From Zhongshania aquatica (lineage in GTDB: Bacteria; Pseudomonadota; Gammaproteobacteria; Pseudomonadales; Spongiibacteraceae), in the NCBI RefSeq assembly GCF_027257955.1, contig NZ_JANZNQ010000009.1:62001-126000 (forward strand): a stretch of DNA of 64,000 nucleotides. The letters run 5' to 3'. Below the pieces are notes generated by a model. The model was not told the origin of the DNA, searched no databases, and worked only from the letters and a program-made list of their open reading frames with translations. This document shows positions 54,984 through 64,000 of the stretch, piece after piece. Numbering within the stretch: position 1 is the stretch's first letter; each line of letters starts with the position of its first letter. A program made the translations under genes and the position numbers.

Positions 54984-55681
54984 TTTGTGGCCCCATTGCT
55001 CTTCAAGGATGGTGTAATGCCACGATATCCGTTCACTAAATACACAAGGCTCAGCACGACTAAAGAAAAAGTGATTAGTCCACCAGCCAACCAGTGAGCC
55101 GTCTCGTATTGCAGAGACTCGACGCGTTCATACAGTGCAATTGAGAGCACTTGCGTGCGGCCTGGTATATTGCCGCCAATCATTAATACCACGCCAAACT
55201 CACCTACAGTGTGGGCAAATCCCAGCGTGCTAGCCACTAAGAAATTATTTCTACAAAGGGGTAGCACAAGGCTAAAAAAACGATCGATTGGGCCGGCGCC
55301 CAGGCTGGCAGCGGTGTCGAGCAAGGGGCTGTGTAGTTGCTGAAAGCCATTTTGCAACGGCTGGACAACAAAGGGCAGCGAATACAATACAGATGCAATG
55401 ACTAGTGCGCTGAAGCTAAAAGCGAGTGTGCCACCGGTTAGCCATTGCCAAAATTGGGCGACAGCTGAATCTGGCGCAAAGGCGATGAGTAAATAAAAGC
55501 CGAGAACGGTCGGTGGTAGCACCAGTGGTAAGGCGATTATCGCTTCTAAAATGGGTTTGATTCGAATGTGTGTCTTGGCTAGCCACCACGCTAGCGGCGT
55601 ACCAATTGCTAAAAGAATAACAGTGGTTAACGTCGCAAGTTTAATTGTTAGGCCAATAGCCAGCCAGTCATTATGGCTCAC
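54980..55681 (-). CDS. modB: Molybdate ABC transporter permease
   Basis: The 233-residue permease has about five membrane helices and the family's cytoplasmic coupling segment AASLGAGPIDRFFSLVLPL near 143, followed by GEFGVVLMIGGNIPGRTQ. The start codon is GTG and its ribosome-binding site is weak. The usual modA gene upstream is absent: comF lies 85 bp upstream on the same strand. Confidence 0.94.
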   Translation of the reverse strand: MSHNDWLAIGLTIKLATLTTVILLAIGTPLAWWLAKTHIRIKPILEAIIALPLVLPPTVLGFYLLIAFAPDSAVAQFWQWLTGGTLAFSFSALVIASVLYSLPFVVQPLQNGFQQLHSPLLDTAASLGAGPIDRFFSLVLPLCRNNFLVASTLGFAHTVGEFGVVLMIGGNIPGRTQVLSIALYERVESLQYETAHWLAGGLITFSLVVLSLVYLVNGYRGITPSLKSNGATK

Positions 55682-55766
55682 GTGAATGCTCGTAGATTGC
55701 AGTGTGGAGAGAATCGGCCTTGCATCGAGATGTCCCCCCTACGTGGTGTTGTCTGCGGATTCAAAT

Positions 55767-56486
55767 TTATGGCGTGCGAGCAAGGCACCAAATGTCGATA
55801 CGTGCTGCGCCATTGCGGGCCAGTATAGCGGCCATAGTGTTGGCTGTCGCGGTCGTCGTAACGACATCATCTACGATCACTAGGTGCTTGCCTTTAATAT
55901 CAACGTCTGCCAAAAACCTAAATGCACGCTGCAAATTCTTGCGGCGTGCCGCTGCACTTAAGCCCTGTTGTGAGTGGGTGGCGCGGGGGTGGCTGATTGC
56001 GTGTAGGACGTTAATGTCTAGTGCTTTTCCTAAATCGTTGGCGAGTACAAGTGATTGGTTGAATCCGCGAAATAGGCGGCGTCGCCAGTGGATTGGAACG
56101 GGTATAAGTGCATCGGGTTTTGTGCCGAGTTGAGCTTGGCATCGTTGTAACCACAGTTCTGCGAGTACCGAGCCATGGTGCATTTTCCTTTGGTGTTTAA
56201 AACCGGTAATGAGTCTATCAACTGGAAAATCGTAGCGAAGTGCGGTGATGCAGGAGTGAAACGCCGGTGGTTTACGAAGGCACTTGCCGCATTGGGCGTG
56301 CTGATGATTATCGGGTAAGGGGAGCGCGCAGCGTATACAGCAGTTTCCGAGCCACGGCAGGCTCTTTTCGCAGCTAAGACAAAGGTCTAGCTCACGCATG
56401 CTGGGGCTTTGGCACAAAATGCAGCGACCGGGAATAAGAGCAAAAGTGAGTTTTTGGACGTAGCTCTTTCTAAATCTGTTAACCAT
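55767..56486 (-). CDS. comF: ComF family amidophosphoribosyltransferase-like protein
   Basis: The 239-residue protein has an N-terminal zinc-finger-like Cys set (CILCQSPS, CLSCEKSLPWLGNCCIRC, CGKCLRKPP) and a C-terminal phosphoribosyltransferase fold with VDIKGKHLVIVDDVVTTTAT, the PRPP-binding motif. ComF proteins act in DNA uptake in competent bacteria. AAGGA 5 bp upstream favours the ATG at 56486 over 56492. Its start codon region overlaps the BirA-type operator of the divergent biotin operon. Confidence 0.92.
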   Translation of the reverse strand: MVNRFRKSYVQKLTFALIPGRCILCQSPSMRELDLCLSCEKSLPWLGNCCIRCALPLPDNHQHAQCGKCLRKPPAFHSCITALRYDFPVDRLITGFKHQRKMHHGSVLAELWLQRCQAQLGTKPDALIPVPIHWRRRLFRGFNQSLVLANDLGKALDINVLHAISHPRATHSQQGLSAAARRKNLQRAFRFLADVDIKGKHLVIVDDVVTTTATANTMAAILARNGAARIDIWCLARTP

Positions 56487-56508
56487 AAGCATCCTTGCAG
56501 GTTGACAG
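56476..56508. promoter_or_regulatory. BirA (biotin repressor) operator
   Basis: The dyad CTGTTAACC-N15-GGTTGACAG closely matches BirA operators (E. coli halves TTGTAAACC and GGTTTACAA). It overlaps the -35 box of the bioB promoter on one side and the comF start codon on the other, so biotin-bound BirA could repress both directions. Confidence 0.85.
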
Positions 56509-56529
56509 CTTGCTATAAGCCTTTATCAT
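56502..56529 (+). promoter_or_regulatory. Sigma-70 promoter of bioB
   Basis: A perfect -35 TTGACA at 56502-56507 is followed after 16 bp by TATCAT at 56524-56529, a 5-of-6 match to the -10. The -35 lies inside the right half of the BirA operator. The transcript would start near 56536, about 35 nt before the bioB ATG. Confidence 0.75.
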
Positions 56530-56570
56530 TGGCGTATTGAAATAACCCCATTATTACCGTGGACTTTATC

Positions 56571-57629
56571 ATGACAAGCGCTTCTTTAACGACAATTCGT
56601 ACCGACTGGACCAGTGAAGAGGTTCAGGCATTATTTGCCCAACCCTTTAATGATTTGTTGTTTCAAGCGCAAACCGTGCACCGCGCAAATTTTGATCCCA
56701 ACACAGTCCAAGTTAGTACCTTATTGTCAATTAAGACTGGAGCCTGCCCAGAGGATTGCAAATATTGCCCCCAGAGTAATCGTTACGATACGGGGCTGGA
56801 AAAAGAAAAATTAATGGAAGTGGAGAAGGTGTTGGCTGAGGCTCGCGCTGCTAAAGCGTCTGGCACAACGCGTTTTTGTATGGGCGCTGCATGGCGTTCG
56901 CCGAAAAAGAAAGATATGCCCTACGTGACCGCGATGGTGAAAGGCGTAAAAGAATTAGGCCTTGAAACCTGCATGACTCTGGGTATGTTAACCGGCGAAC
57001 AGGCCGCTGAGCTTGCCGATGCGGGGCTGGATTATTACAACCACAATTTAGATACCTCACCCGAGTTTTACGGTGACATTATTACCACGCGTACCTATCA
57101 AGATCGACTGGGAACATTGGCGAATGTTCGCGACGCCGGTATTAAAGTCTGCAGCGGTGGTATTGTGGGCATGGGCGAGTCAATTAAAGACCGCGCTGGT
57201 TTGCTGTTGCAGTTAGCTAATTTGCCAGTACAACCTGAGAGTGTGCCCATTAATATGCTGGTGAAAGTTGAAGGCACGCCAATGGCCGATGTCGCAGACT
57301 TAGATCATTTTGATTTTATCCGCACCATTGCGGTTGCGCGGATTATGATGCCCCAGTCGCACGTGCGGTTATCTGCTGGCCGTGAATCTATGAATGAAGA
57401 AATGCATGCTCTCGCTTATTTTGCAGGCGCGAATTCGATCTTCTATGGTGAAAAACTACTCACAACTCCAAATCCCAGGGCCAATAAAGATATGGAGCTG
57501 TTTAGTCGCTTAGGAATTAAGCCGGAAGAGCGTCATGTCGATCATGATGACGAAGCTCAAAGTGAGGCGTTGTTAGGTGCTGTTGAGCAGGCTCAGAATG
57601 ATCGCTACTTTTACGACGCCACGGCCTAA
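56571..57629 (+). CDS. bioB: Biotin synthase
   Basis: The 352-residue radical SAM enzyme inserts sulfur into dethiobiotin. The CPEDCKYC cluster motif lies near residue 60, and [13 protein letters not shown] and [22 protein letters not shown] are family segments. The ATG at 56571 is preferred over the in-frame GTG at 56559. It heads the bioB-bioF-bioHC operon. Confidence 0.96.
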   Translation: MTSASLTTIRTDWTSEEVQALFAQPFNDLLFQAQTVHRANFDPNTVQVSTLLSIKTGACPEDCKYCPQSNRYDTGLEKEKLMEVEKVLAEARAAKASGTTRFCMGAAWRSPKKKDMPYVTAMVKGVKELGLETCMTLGMLTGEQAAELADAGLDYYNHNLDTSPEFYGDIITTRTYQDRLGTLANVRDAGIKVCSGGIVGMGESIKDRAGLLLQLANLPVQPESVPINMLVKVEGTPMADVADLDHFDFIRTIAVARIMMPQSHVRLSAGRESMNEEMHALAYFAGANSIFYGEKLLTTPNPRANKDMELFSRLGIKPEERHVDHDDEAQSEALLGAVEQAQNDRYFYDATA

Positions 57630-57649
57630 TATTCGGCAGTAAACTAATC

Positions 57650-58840
57650 ATGATAAATGATGTTCTGCAGCGTCGGCTGGCGGAGCGCCATGAACAATCC
57701 CGCTATCGACGTCGGCGAGTATTGGCGTCGGCGCAGGGCCCGAGGGTGGTTGTTGATGGGCGTGAATTATTACTGTTTTGCAGCAACGATTATCTCGGAT
57801 TGGCGAATCATCCGCAGCTTATTAACGCGATGCAAAATGCTGCTCAGGAATTCGGTGTTGGGGGTGGTGCCTCGCATTTGGTCTGCGGACATTCCTTGGT
57901 GCATCATCGATTAGAAGAGCGGCTTGCTGAGGTAACGGGTAGAGATCGCGCTTTATTGTTCTCGACTGGTTATATGGCGAACCTAGGCACTGTCACCGCA
58001 TTGATTGGTAAGGGCGACCACATATTAGAAGATCGCTTAAATCACGCATCTCTGCTCGATGCAGGTCTCTTGAGTGGGGCTAAATTTCAGCGCTTTCATC
58101 ATAACGATATGGCCGACCTCGAACGTCGTTTGCAATCGCTACCTATTGAAGGGAAGCGTTTAATTGTAGTCGACGCGGTTTTTAGTATGGATGGTGATAT
58201 TGCTTCTTTGGGGGAGCTGTCGGCTTTAGCGACAAAATACAATGCAACGCTTATGGCCGATGACGCACATGGTTTTGGTGTTCTCGGGGCCACTGGTGGG
58301 GGTTGTGGTGAGTTGTTCGGTTTGGGGCAGGAGCAGTTGCCTATTTTAATGGGAACCCTTGGCAAGGGTATTGGTAGTTTCGGGGCATTTGTAGCTGGCA
58401 GTGATACCTTAATTGAGAGTCTTATCCAATTTGCGCGGCCCTATATTTATACCACCGCAATGCCGCCAGCGGTGGCCGCAGCGACGCTGGCGAGCCTCGA
58501 TTTACTCACTACAGAGTCTTGGCGCCGCGATCATTTGCGGGATTTGATTGCACAGTTTCGTTTGGGGGCAGCGCAATTAAACTTGCCGCTAATGATCTCA
58601 AATACTGCTATTCAACCTTTACTCGTCGGTGATGAATCACTTGCCATGATGATTAGTGAAAGTTTAGAGGCAGAAGGTGTGCTGGTATCTGCAATTCGCC
58701 CGCCTACGGTCGCGGTCGGACAATCTCGTCTTCGCATCACCCTAAGCGCAGCTCATTCGTATCAAGATATTGACGCCTTACTGGGTGCGTTGTCTCGCGT
58801 TGTTCCTGCTGAGCTGCGCTCTGCTTCGCAGGCATTATGA
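57650..58840 (+). CDS. bioF: 8-amino-7-oxononanoate synthase
   Basis: The 396-residue PLP enzyme condenses pimeloyl-ACP with alanine. [10 protein letters not shown] holds the PLP-ring Asp/His and [12 protein letters not shown] the PLP-binding Lys near 238; [20 protein letters not shown] is typical of BioF. It starts 20 bp after bioB and overlaps the fused bioHC gene by 4 bp (ATGA). Confidence 0.95.
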   Translation: MINDVLQRRLAERHEQSRYRRRRVLASAQGPRVVVDGRELLLFCSNDYLGLANHPQLINAMQNAAQEFGVGGGASHLVCGHSLVHHRLEERLAEVTGRDRALLFSTGYMANLGTVTALIGKGDHILEDRLNHASLLDAGLLSGAKFQRFHHNDMADLERRLQSLPIEGKRLIVVDAVFSMDGDIASLGELSALATKYNATLMADDAHGFGVLGATGGGCGELFGLGQEQLPILMGTLGKGIGSFGAFVAGSDTLIESLIQFARPYIYTTAMPPAVAAATLASLDLLTTESWRRDHLRDLIAQFRLGAAQLNLPLMISNTAIQPLLVGDESLAMMISESLEAEGVLVSAIRPPTVAVGQSRLRITLSAAHSYQDIDALLGALSRVVPAELRSASQAL

Positions 58841-60417
58841 CAGCTATTTTTCGCGAGTATTTAGCGGCCTACCGAGGTGATGCTACTGAGTTGGTATTAC
58901 TTCACGGCTGGGCTAGCGACTCTGAAATTTGGCGAAGTGTTATTCCTGCCTTGCGTAAACATTTTCATATTACCTTAATTGATCTGCCAGGCTTTGGCCG
59001 TAGCGCAGGGTGTCCTAGTGACACTAGTGCAGAGGAAATCATTGAACAACTATTAACCATGTTGCCAGCGTCCGCTATATATTGCGGCTGGTCTTTGGGA
59101 GGTATGTTTGCCACTGCTATTGCCGCGAATCATCCTGAGCGGGTTGTCGGTTTGATTACTGTGGCGACCAATGCGGTATTTGTGGCAGATGAAAAATGGC
59201 TTTCCGCGATGCCTCAGCATGACTTCTCGGCATTTCAGGCCTCCATCGAAAAAAATGCGACAAAAGGTTTGCGCCGCTTTAATTTGCTACAGTTGCACGG
59301 TGATAAGCGCGCAGATAATGTGCAGGCAGTGTTGAGCAATCGAAATGTTTCAACAAGGTCATGTGATTTGCTTCAAGGTTTGGCGTGGTTAGTTGGTATT
59401 GATAACCGAGATGCTTTGCACGCAATTGTCTGTCCAGTTTTGCATGTTCTAGGCGCTGAGGATGTCATTACGCCAAGCGGCGTCGCTGAGCAGCTGAATT
59501 CAGCTTATCCCAATCATGAGTGCGCAATTTTCTCTGGCTGCGGCCATATACCGTTTTTGTCATCGCCGAGTGAGTTTATTTCAACCGTCGTAAATTTTGC
59601 GACGTCGCGGTGTTTAATCAAAGAAACACAGTCTTATTTGCTGGATAAAGGGAATATTGGCCGCTCATTTAGTCGAGCCGCAGCTAGTTATAATGAGGCT
59701 GCAGTGGTGCAGCGTCGAATAGCTGATCGTCTAATAACGTTGTTGCCTTCGTCTTCAAGCGCGCCATTGATGGATTTGGGGTGTGGTACTGGATACAGTC
59801 TGGGCGCACTGCGGCAATATCTGGGTGATGGCGAGATAATTGCTGCGGATATTGCACCAGGGATGTTGTCGTATGCCAAAAATCATTATGTGGATGTAGC
59901 ATGTTCATGGCTATGTGGTGATGCTGAAGATTTGCCGCTAGCAGATAATAGCGTTGGGCAAATTTTTTCCAGTTTGGCGCTGCAGTGGTGCGAGAATTTA
60001 CCCGCACCGTATGCTGAAATTGAGCGGGTACTAAAACCTGGCGGAATCGCTGTTTTAGCAACATTGGGTCCAGGCACTTTATTTGAGCTTCGCGAAGCAT
60101 GGCGGAAGGTAGACGGCTACTCACATGTGAACAAATTTCCAGCGAGAGAAGAAGTGCGGTCTGCTATTCAATATGCTGGTCTCCATATTGACGAATGGCA
60201 GGAAGATACAGAGTTGATGGAGTATGAGCGTTTGTCGGATCTAACCCGTGAGCTGAAAAGCATCGGTGCTCATAATGTAAACAGTGGCAGACCCAGCGGT
60301 TTAACTGGCCGCAAACGAATTCAATCTTTAACAATAGAGTATGAGCATTTTAGGACGCATAACGGTTTGTTGCCTGCGAGTTATCAGGTCTGGTATCTGA
60401 GGTGTCGAAAGGCTTGA
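58837..60417 (+). CDS. bioHC: Fused pimeloyl-ACP methyl ester esterase (BioH) and malonyl-ACP O-methyltransferase (BioC)
   Basis: This 526-residue protein joins two biotin enzymes. Residues ~1-255 are a BioH alpha/beta hydrolase: [12 protein letters not shown], nucleophile in [10 protein letters not shown] near 88, and a late His in [11 protein letters not shown] near 231. From ~265 it is Bio[20 protein letters not shown] motif [15 protein letters not shown] near 310 and [10 protein letters not shown] near 380. BioC methylates malonyl-ACP to prime pimelate synthesis and BioH removes the methyl at the end, so the fusion joins the entry and exit steps. No frameshift is seen at the junction. bioD and bioA are not downstream. 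Confidence 0.94.
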   Translation: MTAIFREYLAAYRGDATELVLLHGWASDSEIWRSVIPALRKHFHITLIDLPGFGRSAGCPSDTSAEEIIEQLLTMLPASAIYCGWSLGGMFATAIAANHPERVVGLITVATNAVFVADEKWLSAMPQHDFSAFQASIEKNATKGLRRFNLLQLHGDKRADNVQAVLSNRNVSTRSCDLLQGLAWLVGIDNRDALHAIVCPVLHVLGAEDVITPSGVAEQLNSAYPNHECAIFSGCGHIPFLSSPSEFISTVVNFATSRCLIKETQSYLLDKGNIGRSFSRAAASYNEAAVVQRRIADRLITLLPSSSSAPLMDLGCGTGYSLGALRQYLGDGEIIAADIAPGMLSYAKNHYVDVACSWLCGDAEDLPLADNSVGQIFSSLALQWCENLPAPYAEIERVLKPGGIAVLATLGPGTLFELREAWRKVDGYSHVNKFPAREEVRSAIQYAGLHIDEWQEDTELMEYERLSDLTRELKSIGAHNVNSGRPSGLTGRKRIQSLTIEYEHFRTHNGLLPASYQVWYLRCRKA

Positions 60418-60952
60418 GCAATATTGCTCCATTTTTAGAATCATAAGGGTGCAATAGCATTATTTTGGTGCGAAAATATGATCTTCGTAGTATGGTGTGG
60501 GGCAATTTTATTCCTGTAGTCGGCCGCTTTTGTCGAGAAATAAGATGCAGCAGTTGTTGTCTTGGCTATTGGCGTGAATTTTGCTTATTTGCGCTTAATT
60601 GCGAAGTTTAATTTAAATGCCATCAAACACATGTATTGTTGGCCAAAATCTGTCAGTAAGTGTTAGACGATAACCGATTTCGTTCGTTCTGCGTAAGGTG
60701 GCGGGGCATTTAGTAAAAGGAAAACCTTGAAACTAGTGCCTTCGCTGGTTAATGTGCTCGCATTACTTAATTTGTGTGGTAGTACCGTTCAATGTGGTTG
60801 TCAATGGTGCACGCTGATGACAAAATATTTTGCGGTATAGAGATTGAATGTTTGGGAGGAGTCTTTTAGGCTTGTTCCACAAAAGGGGTGGGCAGCATTT
60901 TTGCTGTCAAAGCTGGCAATAATCTGTCTTAGAAATGGAAATGGAGTTTAAT
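60418..60952. other. 535-bp gap between biotin operon and exopolysaccharide-type genes
   Basis: The gap holds a sigma-54-like sequence at 60570-60585 and a possible tiny reading frame at 60727-60840 (TTG start, AGGA upstream, 37 codons, several Cys), which I do not call as a gene. No terminator after bioHC is clear. Confidence 0.5.
60570..60585 (+). promoter_or_regulatory. Sigma-54-like promoter upstream of lipoprotein/YjbH genes
   Basis: TGGCGTGAATTTTGCT has GG and GC exactly 10 bp apart plus TGGC and TTGCT consensus bases. It is 368 bp before the lipoprotein start, so the leader would be long. One or two such matches are expected by chance in a window of this size. Confidence 0.4.
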
Positions 60953-61864
60953 ATGAAAATGTTTAATAGTATGCGGCTTAGGTTGCTTGCGGCAGGGATA
61001 TTGTCAGCAAGTTTATTGGTTGGTTGTGGCAGCGATAGCTCGCCAAATGCGAACACGCCTACAGTGACAAATGGCAGTCTTACAGCTGCTTTGGGTGCGT
61101 TGTCGGGCGCGACCTGTGTTGTAAGAAACGCTGCGGCAACAGCTCTCACTACAGTGACAACAAGCGCAGATGGTACCATCGCACTTGATTTAGAAACTAC
61201 AGATGGAGATTTCCCGCTGATTGTGTCTTGTACTGGCGGTAGTTATTTCGATGAAGCAAATCCAGACGCAGCAGCGTTTACGCCAAACACGGCAACGATA
61301 AAATCTATCGTTCCTAATTTGGCGACGCTTACTTCAGTCGGTAATAATTTAGCTGTTACAACTTTAACTGACTTGGCGGTTGAGCTTTATAATAGCCTTC
61401 CTGCTGGTAACAAGACTGTAGAGACTGCTCTCGCATCTTTAAATGAGATTGTGAGAGTTCTTGCTCCTGCTTTAGGTGCAAATGGTGGTGGTGTTAATAT
61501 TCTTGCAGCGCCAACTCCAGTATCTTCAGGTACGTCTGTTGTGCCTAACTCTCCTGCTGGTCTGTATGCCTCATACTTGGCAGGTTTGGCTCAGATTGCG
61601 AAGGATAAGGGTGTTTCTCCTGGTACGCTTGGCGCTCAGCTAGCTGCTAGTGTTGCGGCGGGTACAGCTATTGATCCAGTAGTTGTTAATAATTTGGTTG
61701 CTAAAACAACTACATTTGCGACAGCTAAAAATCCTGCGTTAGGCACGACCGCTGGTACAGGTACAACTGGCGCAGGTGGTGCTGCAGTTAAGCCTACTCC
61801 TACTACAGGTACTGGCGCGACTGGTGGTACCGGTGGTACTGGTGCTGGCGGAACTGGTGGTTAA
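60953..61864 (+). CDS. Lipoprotein with Gly/Thr-rich C-terminal tail
   Basis: From the ATG at 60953 (GGAG 6 bp upstream) the product is 303 residues. The lipobox LLVGC puts the lipidated Cys at 25. The mature part is rich in Ala, Thr, Val and Asn with few charges (segments such as TLTSVGNNLAVTTLTDLAVELYN in its middle), and the last ~40 residues are nearly only Gly, Thr, Ala and Pro. I do not recognise a family. Placed directly before a YjbH gene, it may play the part of the small Gly/Thr-tailed YjbE of the enterobacterial yjbEFGH operon; that is inference from position and composition, not homology. Confidence 0.8.
   Translation: MKMFNSMRLRLLAAGILSASLLVGCGSDSSPNANTPTVTNGSLTAALGALSGATCVVRNAAATALTTVTTSADGTIALDLETTDGDFPLIVSCTGGSYFDEANPDAAAFTPNTATIKSIVPNLATLTSVGNNLAVTTLTDLAVELYNSLPAGNKTVETALASLNEIVRVLAPALGANGGGVNILAAPTPVSSGTSVVPNSPAGLYASYLAGLAQIAKDKGVSPGTLGAQLAASVAAGTAIDPVVVNNLVAKTTTFATAKNPALGTTAGTGTTGAGGAAVKPTPTTGTGATGGTGGTGAGGTGG
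61741..61861 (+). repeat. Low-complexity GGT/ACT-rich tail coding region
   Basis: The 3' end of the lipoprotein gene is built of imperfect GGTACTGG/GGTGGTAC-type units encoding Gly-Thr-Gly runs. Such DNA is prone to slippage, so tail length may vary among strains. Confidence 0.6.
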
Positions 61865-61886
61865 TATTCGCTAGTTCAGTAAATTT

Positions 61887-61918
61887 AAAAGGGCGGCTAA
61901 GCAGTCGCCCTTTTTTTT
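61887..61918 (+). terminator. Intrinsic terminator between lipoprotein and yjbH
   Basis: An 8-bp stem GGGCGGCT/AGTCGCCC (one G-U, 4-nt loop), extendable by A-T pairs, is followed by eight T residues. It would make yjbH expression depend on read-through or on a separate promoter in the 63 bp before it. Confidence 0.85.
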
Positions 61919-61981
61919 ATCCGTATATAATGCATTTACGAATTTAATTCTTATAGCCTGCAAAATTAAAAGAGGTGTTCA

Positions 61982-64000
61982 TTGAAAAGGGATATTTTAG
62001 CTTCGTTCTTGTTGCTTGCATTGCCAGTCTCGGCGCTGGCTCAGGGAAATATGAACATGCAGGGTATGAGTGGCTTACTTAATGTCCCCGACGCCTCTGT
62101 TTTGGAATACGGTACTGCGTTAGTCGCATGGGATAATCAAATCGATGGGCGTTTTTCGCGGAATCGTAAATTAAATGACCAAGGTAACGACATCAATCTT
62201 GGCGCAGGTATTTTTCCGCATATTGAAATTGTAGGGAGAAATGTGACCGGCAGAACCACCACCAGTGGTTCTGATTTGTCATTTGATGTTAAGGTACAGT
62301 TACCTTGGGAGCTGCTGCACGGTGTGTCATTCGCCTTAGGCGAGCAGGATTTCGGTGGTTCAGTTAATGAATACGATACTAAATATGCGGTAACAACCTG
62401 GCAATATGGCAAGTTTCGTTCTACTTTAGGTTACGGACAATACGATGGTCGTGCTGGGCAAACTTTACGTTTAGATGGAGTTTTTGGCGGTGTTGAATAT
62501 GCTGCTACGGATTGGTTGAGTGTGTTGTTTGAAGATGATGGGCATTCACAAAACACTGGTGTGCGATTGTCTACTCCTGATTACTTATTGCCCGAGGGCT
62601 GGAAGGCGTCGATGCTTTGGATGCTGTCTGGCGAAGAAGGCGTGGACGGTCGAAATGATTGGTATGGTTTTAATGTAAAGATACCGCTTGGGCAAAAATA
62701 CGAGAGAGCTTTACCGTCTCAACGGGCGCGTATTGCGGTTGCGCCGAGACATGTTGAGATTCTAGAAGAGCAATATGGTTTAGATCCTGAGCTTGAAAAG
62801 AACCCTTTGCTATATCCGCCAAATTCTAATATCCAAGATCCAAATATCCGCGCTCGTATTGAGAACGAGGCTCAACTGAAGCGTGAGTTTAACGCGTCTA
62901 ATTTGGAAAAAGTTCGCGTTCAGCGCTATGGGCGTGAGTGGATTATCGCCTTTGAAAATTTAAGTTATAACAACAACGTTATTGATGGCTTGGCTGTGGC
63001 GATTGGTGTTGCAGCGTCAATTTTGCCCGAGGGTGATCGCTTCTATTTACAGCTTGAAAAGTACGGTATTCCCGTTTTTGGTCTCGGTGGTGAAGTGGGT
63101 GCTTGGGATGCGTTCATGAATGGCCGTGGTGGCTTGCCAGAGTCGGTGATGATTGCAGCTCCCACAAATAAATTGCGTCGTCGCAGTGGCGACGGTGGAT
63201 TTGTTAAATCAACGTTCAATGATGTTAAGGATTACCTCGCGTTTCGCCCAACGGTAATGATCAAGCCAATCCTTTCGTCGACTTTGGGTACAGAGTTTGG
63301 TGTATTTGATTATTCGTTAGCTGCAAGAGCCGATGTTGTTGTTCCTTTGTGGCAAGGTGCGGCGTTTAATATCTCAAAGGACTGGTCTGTTCAAGAAACC
63401 GATGATTTCACAAAAGATGGAATATTCGGCGGTGTATTTCGAGGGCAGAGAATCCCTGATGGTGTCAAAGATCGCGTTATAAGCCAAACAGTTCGTTTGG
63501 GACGTGGTTTTACAACGATGCTTTCCTATGGTCGATTTTTTAATGTCAATGACGGCGTGTCGCTCGAAAGTCGCTGGGAGCCGGGTGATGGTAGGAACCG
63601 TTTCCGTGTGATTTTGACGGATTTTGAAGATAAATATGATCCGCGTATTACTCGCAATGCGCGCTTGGCATCATGGCGTTATTTTTTCCAAAGTACGAAT
63701 AGTGAGGTCAATATCACTGCGGGTGAATTTTATAGCGAAGATTCCGGCTATAAAATTGATTTTACCCAGCACATCGGTGATACACGCTTACACCTGATCT
63801 ATAAAAAGTCAGAGGGCAATAACTTCGCTGGTATTGGTTTCACAATACCGTTAACACCGCGCAAGGATGTCGGTCGGTTTGCCGGGGTGCAGTTAACGGG
63901 TACGCCAAGCTGGCGCTACGATATTAATACAATTCTGGGTGAGCAGGGCAACCGTTTGGTGTTTGGTCCCAATGTTATTCCAACGGAGTTCTTCAATTTA
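61982..64000 (+). CDS. yjbH: YjbH-type outer-membrane protein of exopolysaccharide systems (partial, runs off the window)
   Basis: The frame is open for 673 codons to the window end. It starts with TTG at 61982, with GAGGTG 4 bp upstream, giving the signal peptide MKRDILASFLLLALPV ending near SALAQG. The mature start MQGMSGLLNVPDASVLEYGTAL-type segment is the YjbH hallmark (GxxGLxNxPxAxVLxxG). Later parts read as repeated beta strands (FRSTLGYGQYDGR, GGVEYAATDWLSV), in line with its barrel and synteny with polysaccharide export. YjbH serves secretion of an extracellular polysaccharide in E. coli. The C-terminus is missing here. Confidence 0.85.
   Translation, partial: MKRDILASFLLLALPVSALAQGNMNMQGMSGLLNVPDASVLEYGTALVAWDNQIDGRFSRNRKLNDQGNDINLGAGIFPHIEIVGRNVTGRTTTSGSDLSFDVKVQLPWELLHGVSFALGEQDFGGSVNEYDTKYAVTTWQYGKFRSTLGYGQYDGRAGQTLRLDGVFGGVEYAATDWLSVLFEDDGHSQNTGVRLSTPDYLLPEGWKASMLWMLSGEEGVDGRNDWYGFNVKIPLGQKYERALPSQRARIAVAPRHVEILEEQYGLDPELEKNPLLYPPNSNIQDPNIRARIENEAQLKREFNASNLEKVRVQRYGREWIIAFENLSYNNNVIDGLAVAIGVAASILPEGDRFYLQLEKYGIPVFGLGGEVGAWDAFMNGRGGLPESVMIAAPTNKLRRRSGDGGFVKSTFNDVKDYLAFRPTVMIKPILSSTLGTEFGVFDYSLAARADVVVPLWQGAAFNISKDWSVQETDDFTKDGIFGGVFRGQRIPDGVKDRVISQTVRLGRGFTTMLSYGRFFNVNDGVSLESRWEPGDGRNRFRVILTDFEDKYDPRITRNARLASWRYFFQSTNSEVNITAGEFYSEDSGYKIDFTQHIGDTRLHLIYKKSEGNNFAGIGFTIPLTPRKDVGRFAGVQLTGTPSWRYDINTILGEQGNRLVFGPNVIPTEFFNL

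Noticed and set aside
60727-60840. 37-codon frame with TTG start and AGGA upstream
   Set aside because: It is too short, has no family match and no codon-use support; it is mentioned only in the gap description.
61730-61864. CRISPR-like or VNTR array
   Set aside because: The repeats are short, imperfect, have no spacers and are in frame with the lipoprotein's Gly/Thr tail.

Overview
The window looks like a chromosomal segment of a free-living, Gram-negative, aerobic gammaproteobacterium, most likely a marine member of the Cellvibrionales/Spongiibacteraceae type. The placement is an inference. It rests on the gene order proA-nadD-rsfS-rlmH-mrdA-mrdB-mltB-rlpA-dacA-ybeD-lipB-lipA, a fused bioH-bioC gene, an isoquinoline-oxidoreductase-like molybdoenzyme with modBC, and three MMPL/RND lipid-type exporters. 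No rRNA, tRNA, CRISPR array, prophage or intact insertion sequence was seen.

Layout. 0.1-5.1 kb is one rightward operon: a VTT membrane domain fused to a dihydrolipoamide-dehydrogenase-like flavoprotein, a DUF547 protein, two glycosyltransferases of the rSAM/selenodomain-associated families and a MOSC protein. It converges on an esterase gene. 6.2-10.9 kb holds an outer-membrane barrel and a LolA-like protein divergent from an MMPL/RND exporter. A decayed IS3-type transposase remnant follows, then a GlxA-type regulator and a MAPEG protein. 12.9-16.4 kb holds a second MMPL exporter with an MlaA-like partner that lacks a lipobox. 16.5-18.1 kb is a crotonase divergent from a TetR regulator.

18.4-26.6 kb is a nitrate/nitrite assimilation region: nirD and nirB leftward; a NarK/NasA-type transporter and a PP2C-phosphatase/Ser-Thr-kinase fusion rightward; then an alginate-export-family porin. 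Upstream of nirB, of nasA and of the porin I find sequences with exact GG-N10-GC spacing for sigma-54 promoters. This suggests one nitrogen-controlled regulon that includes an outer-membrane channel. No assimilatory nitrate reductase gene is present in the window.

26.8-32.8 kb: a small secreted protein, mpl, ubiX, a third MMPL exporter with a short acidic tandem repeat, and a Lon-substrate-binding-domain protein. 33-44 kb is a dense housekeeping block for proline/NAD synthesis, ribosome maturation, the elongasome cell-wall machinery and lipoate synthesis. 44-49 kb: an SDR, a queuosine-precursor transporter with a possible pseudoknot leader, nadC and a DUF1631 protein. 49.3-55.7 kb is a molybdenum-related segment: diheme cytochrome, iorB, iorA, srkA, modC and modB, with modA missing. 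55.8-60.4 kb is comF and the biotin operon bioB-bioF-bioHC, with a clear BirA-type operator overlapping a sigma-70 promoter. The right end holds a Gly/Thr-tailed lipoprotein, an intrinsic terminator and the first 673 codons of a YjbH-type exopolysaccharide outer-membrane protein that runs off the window.
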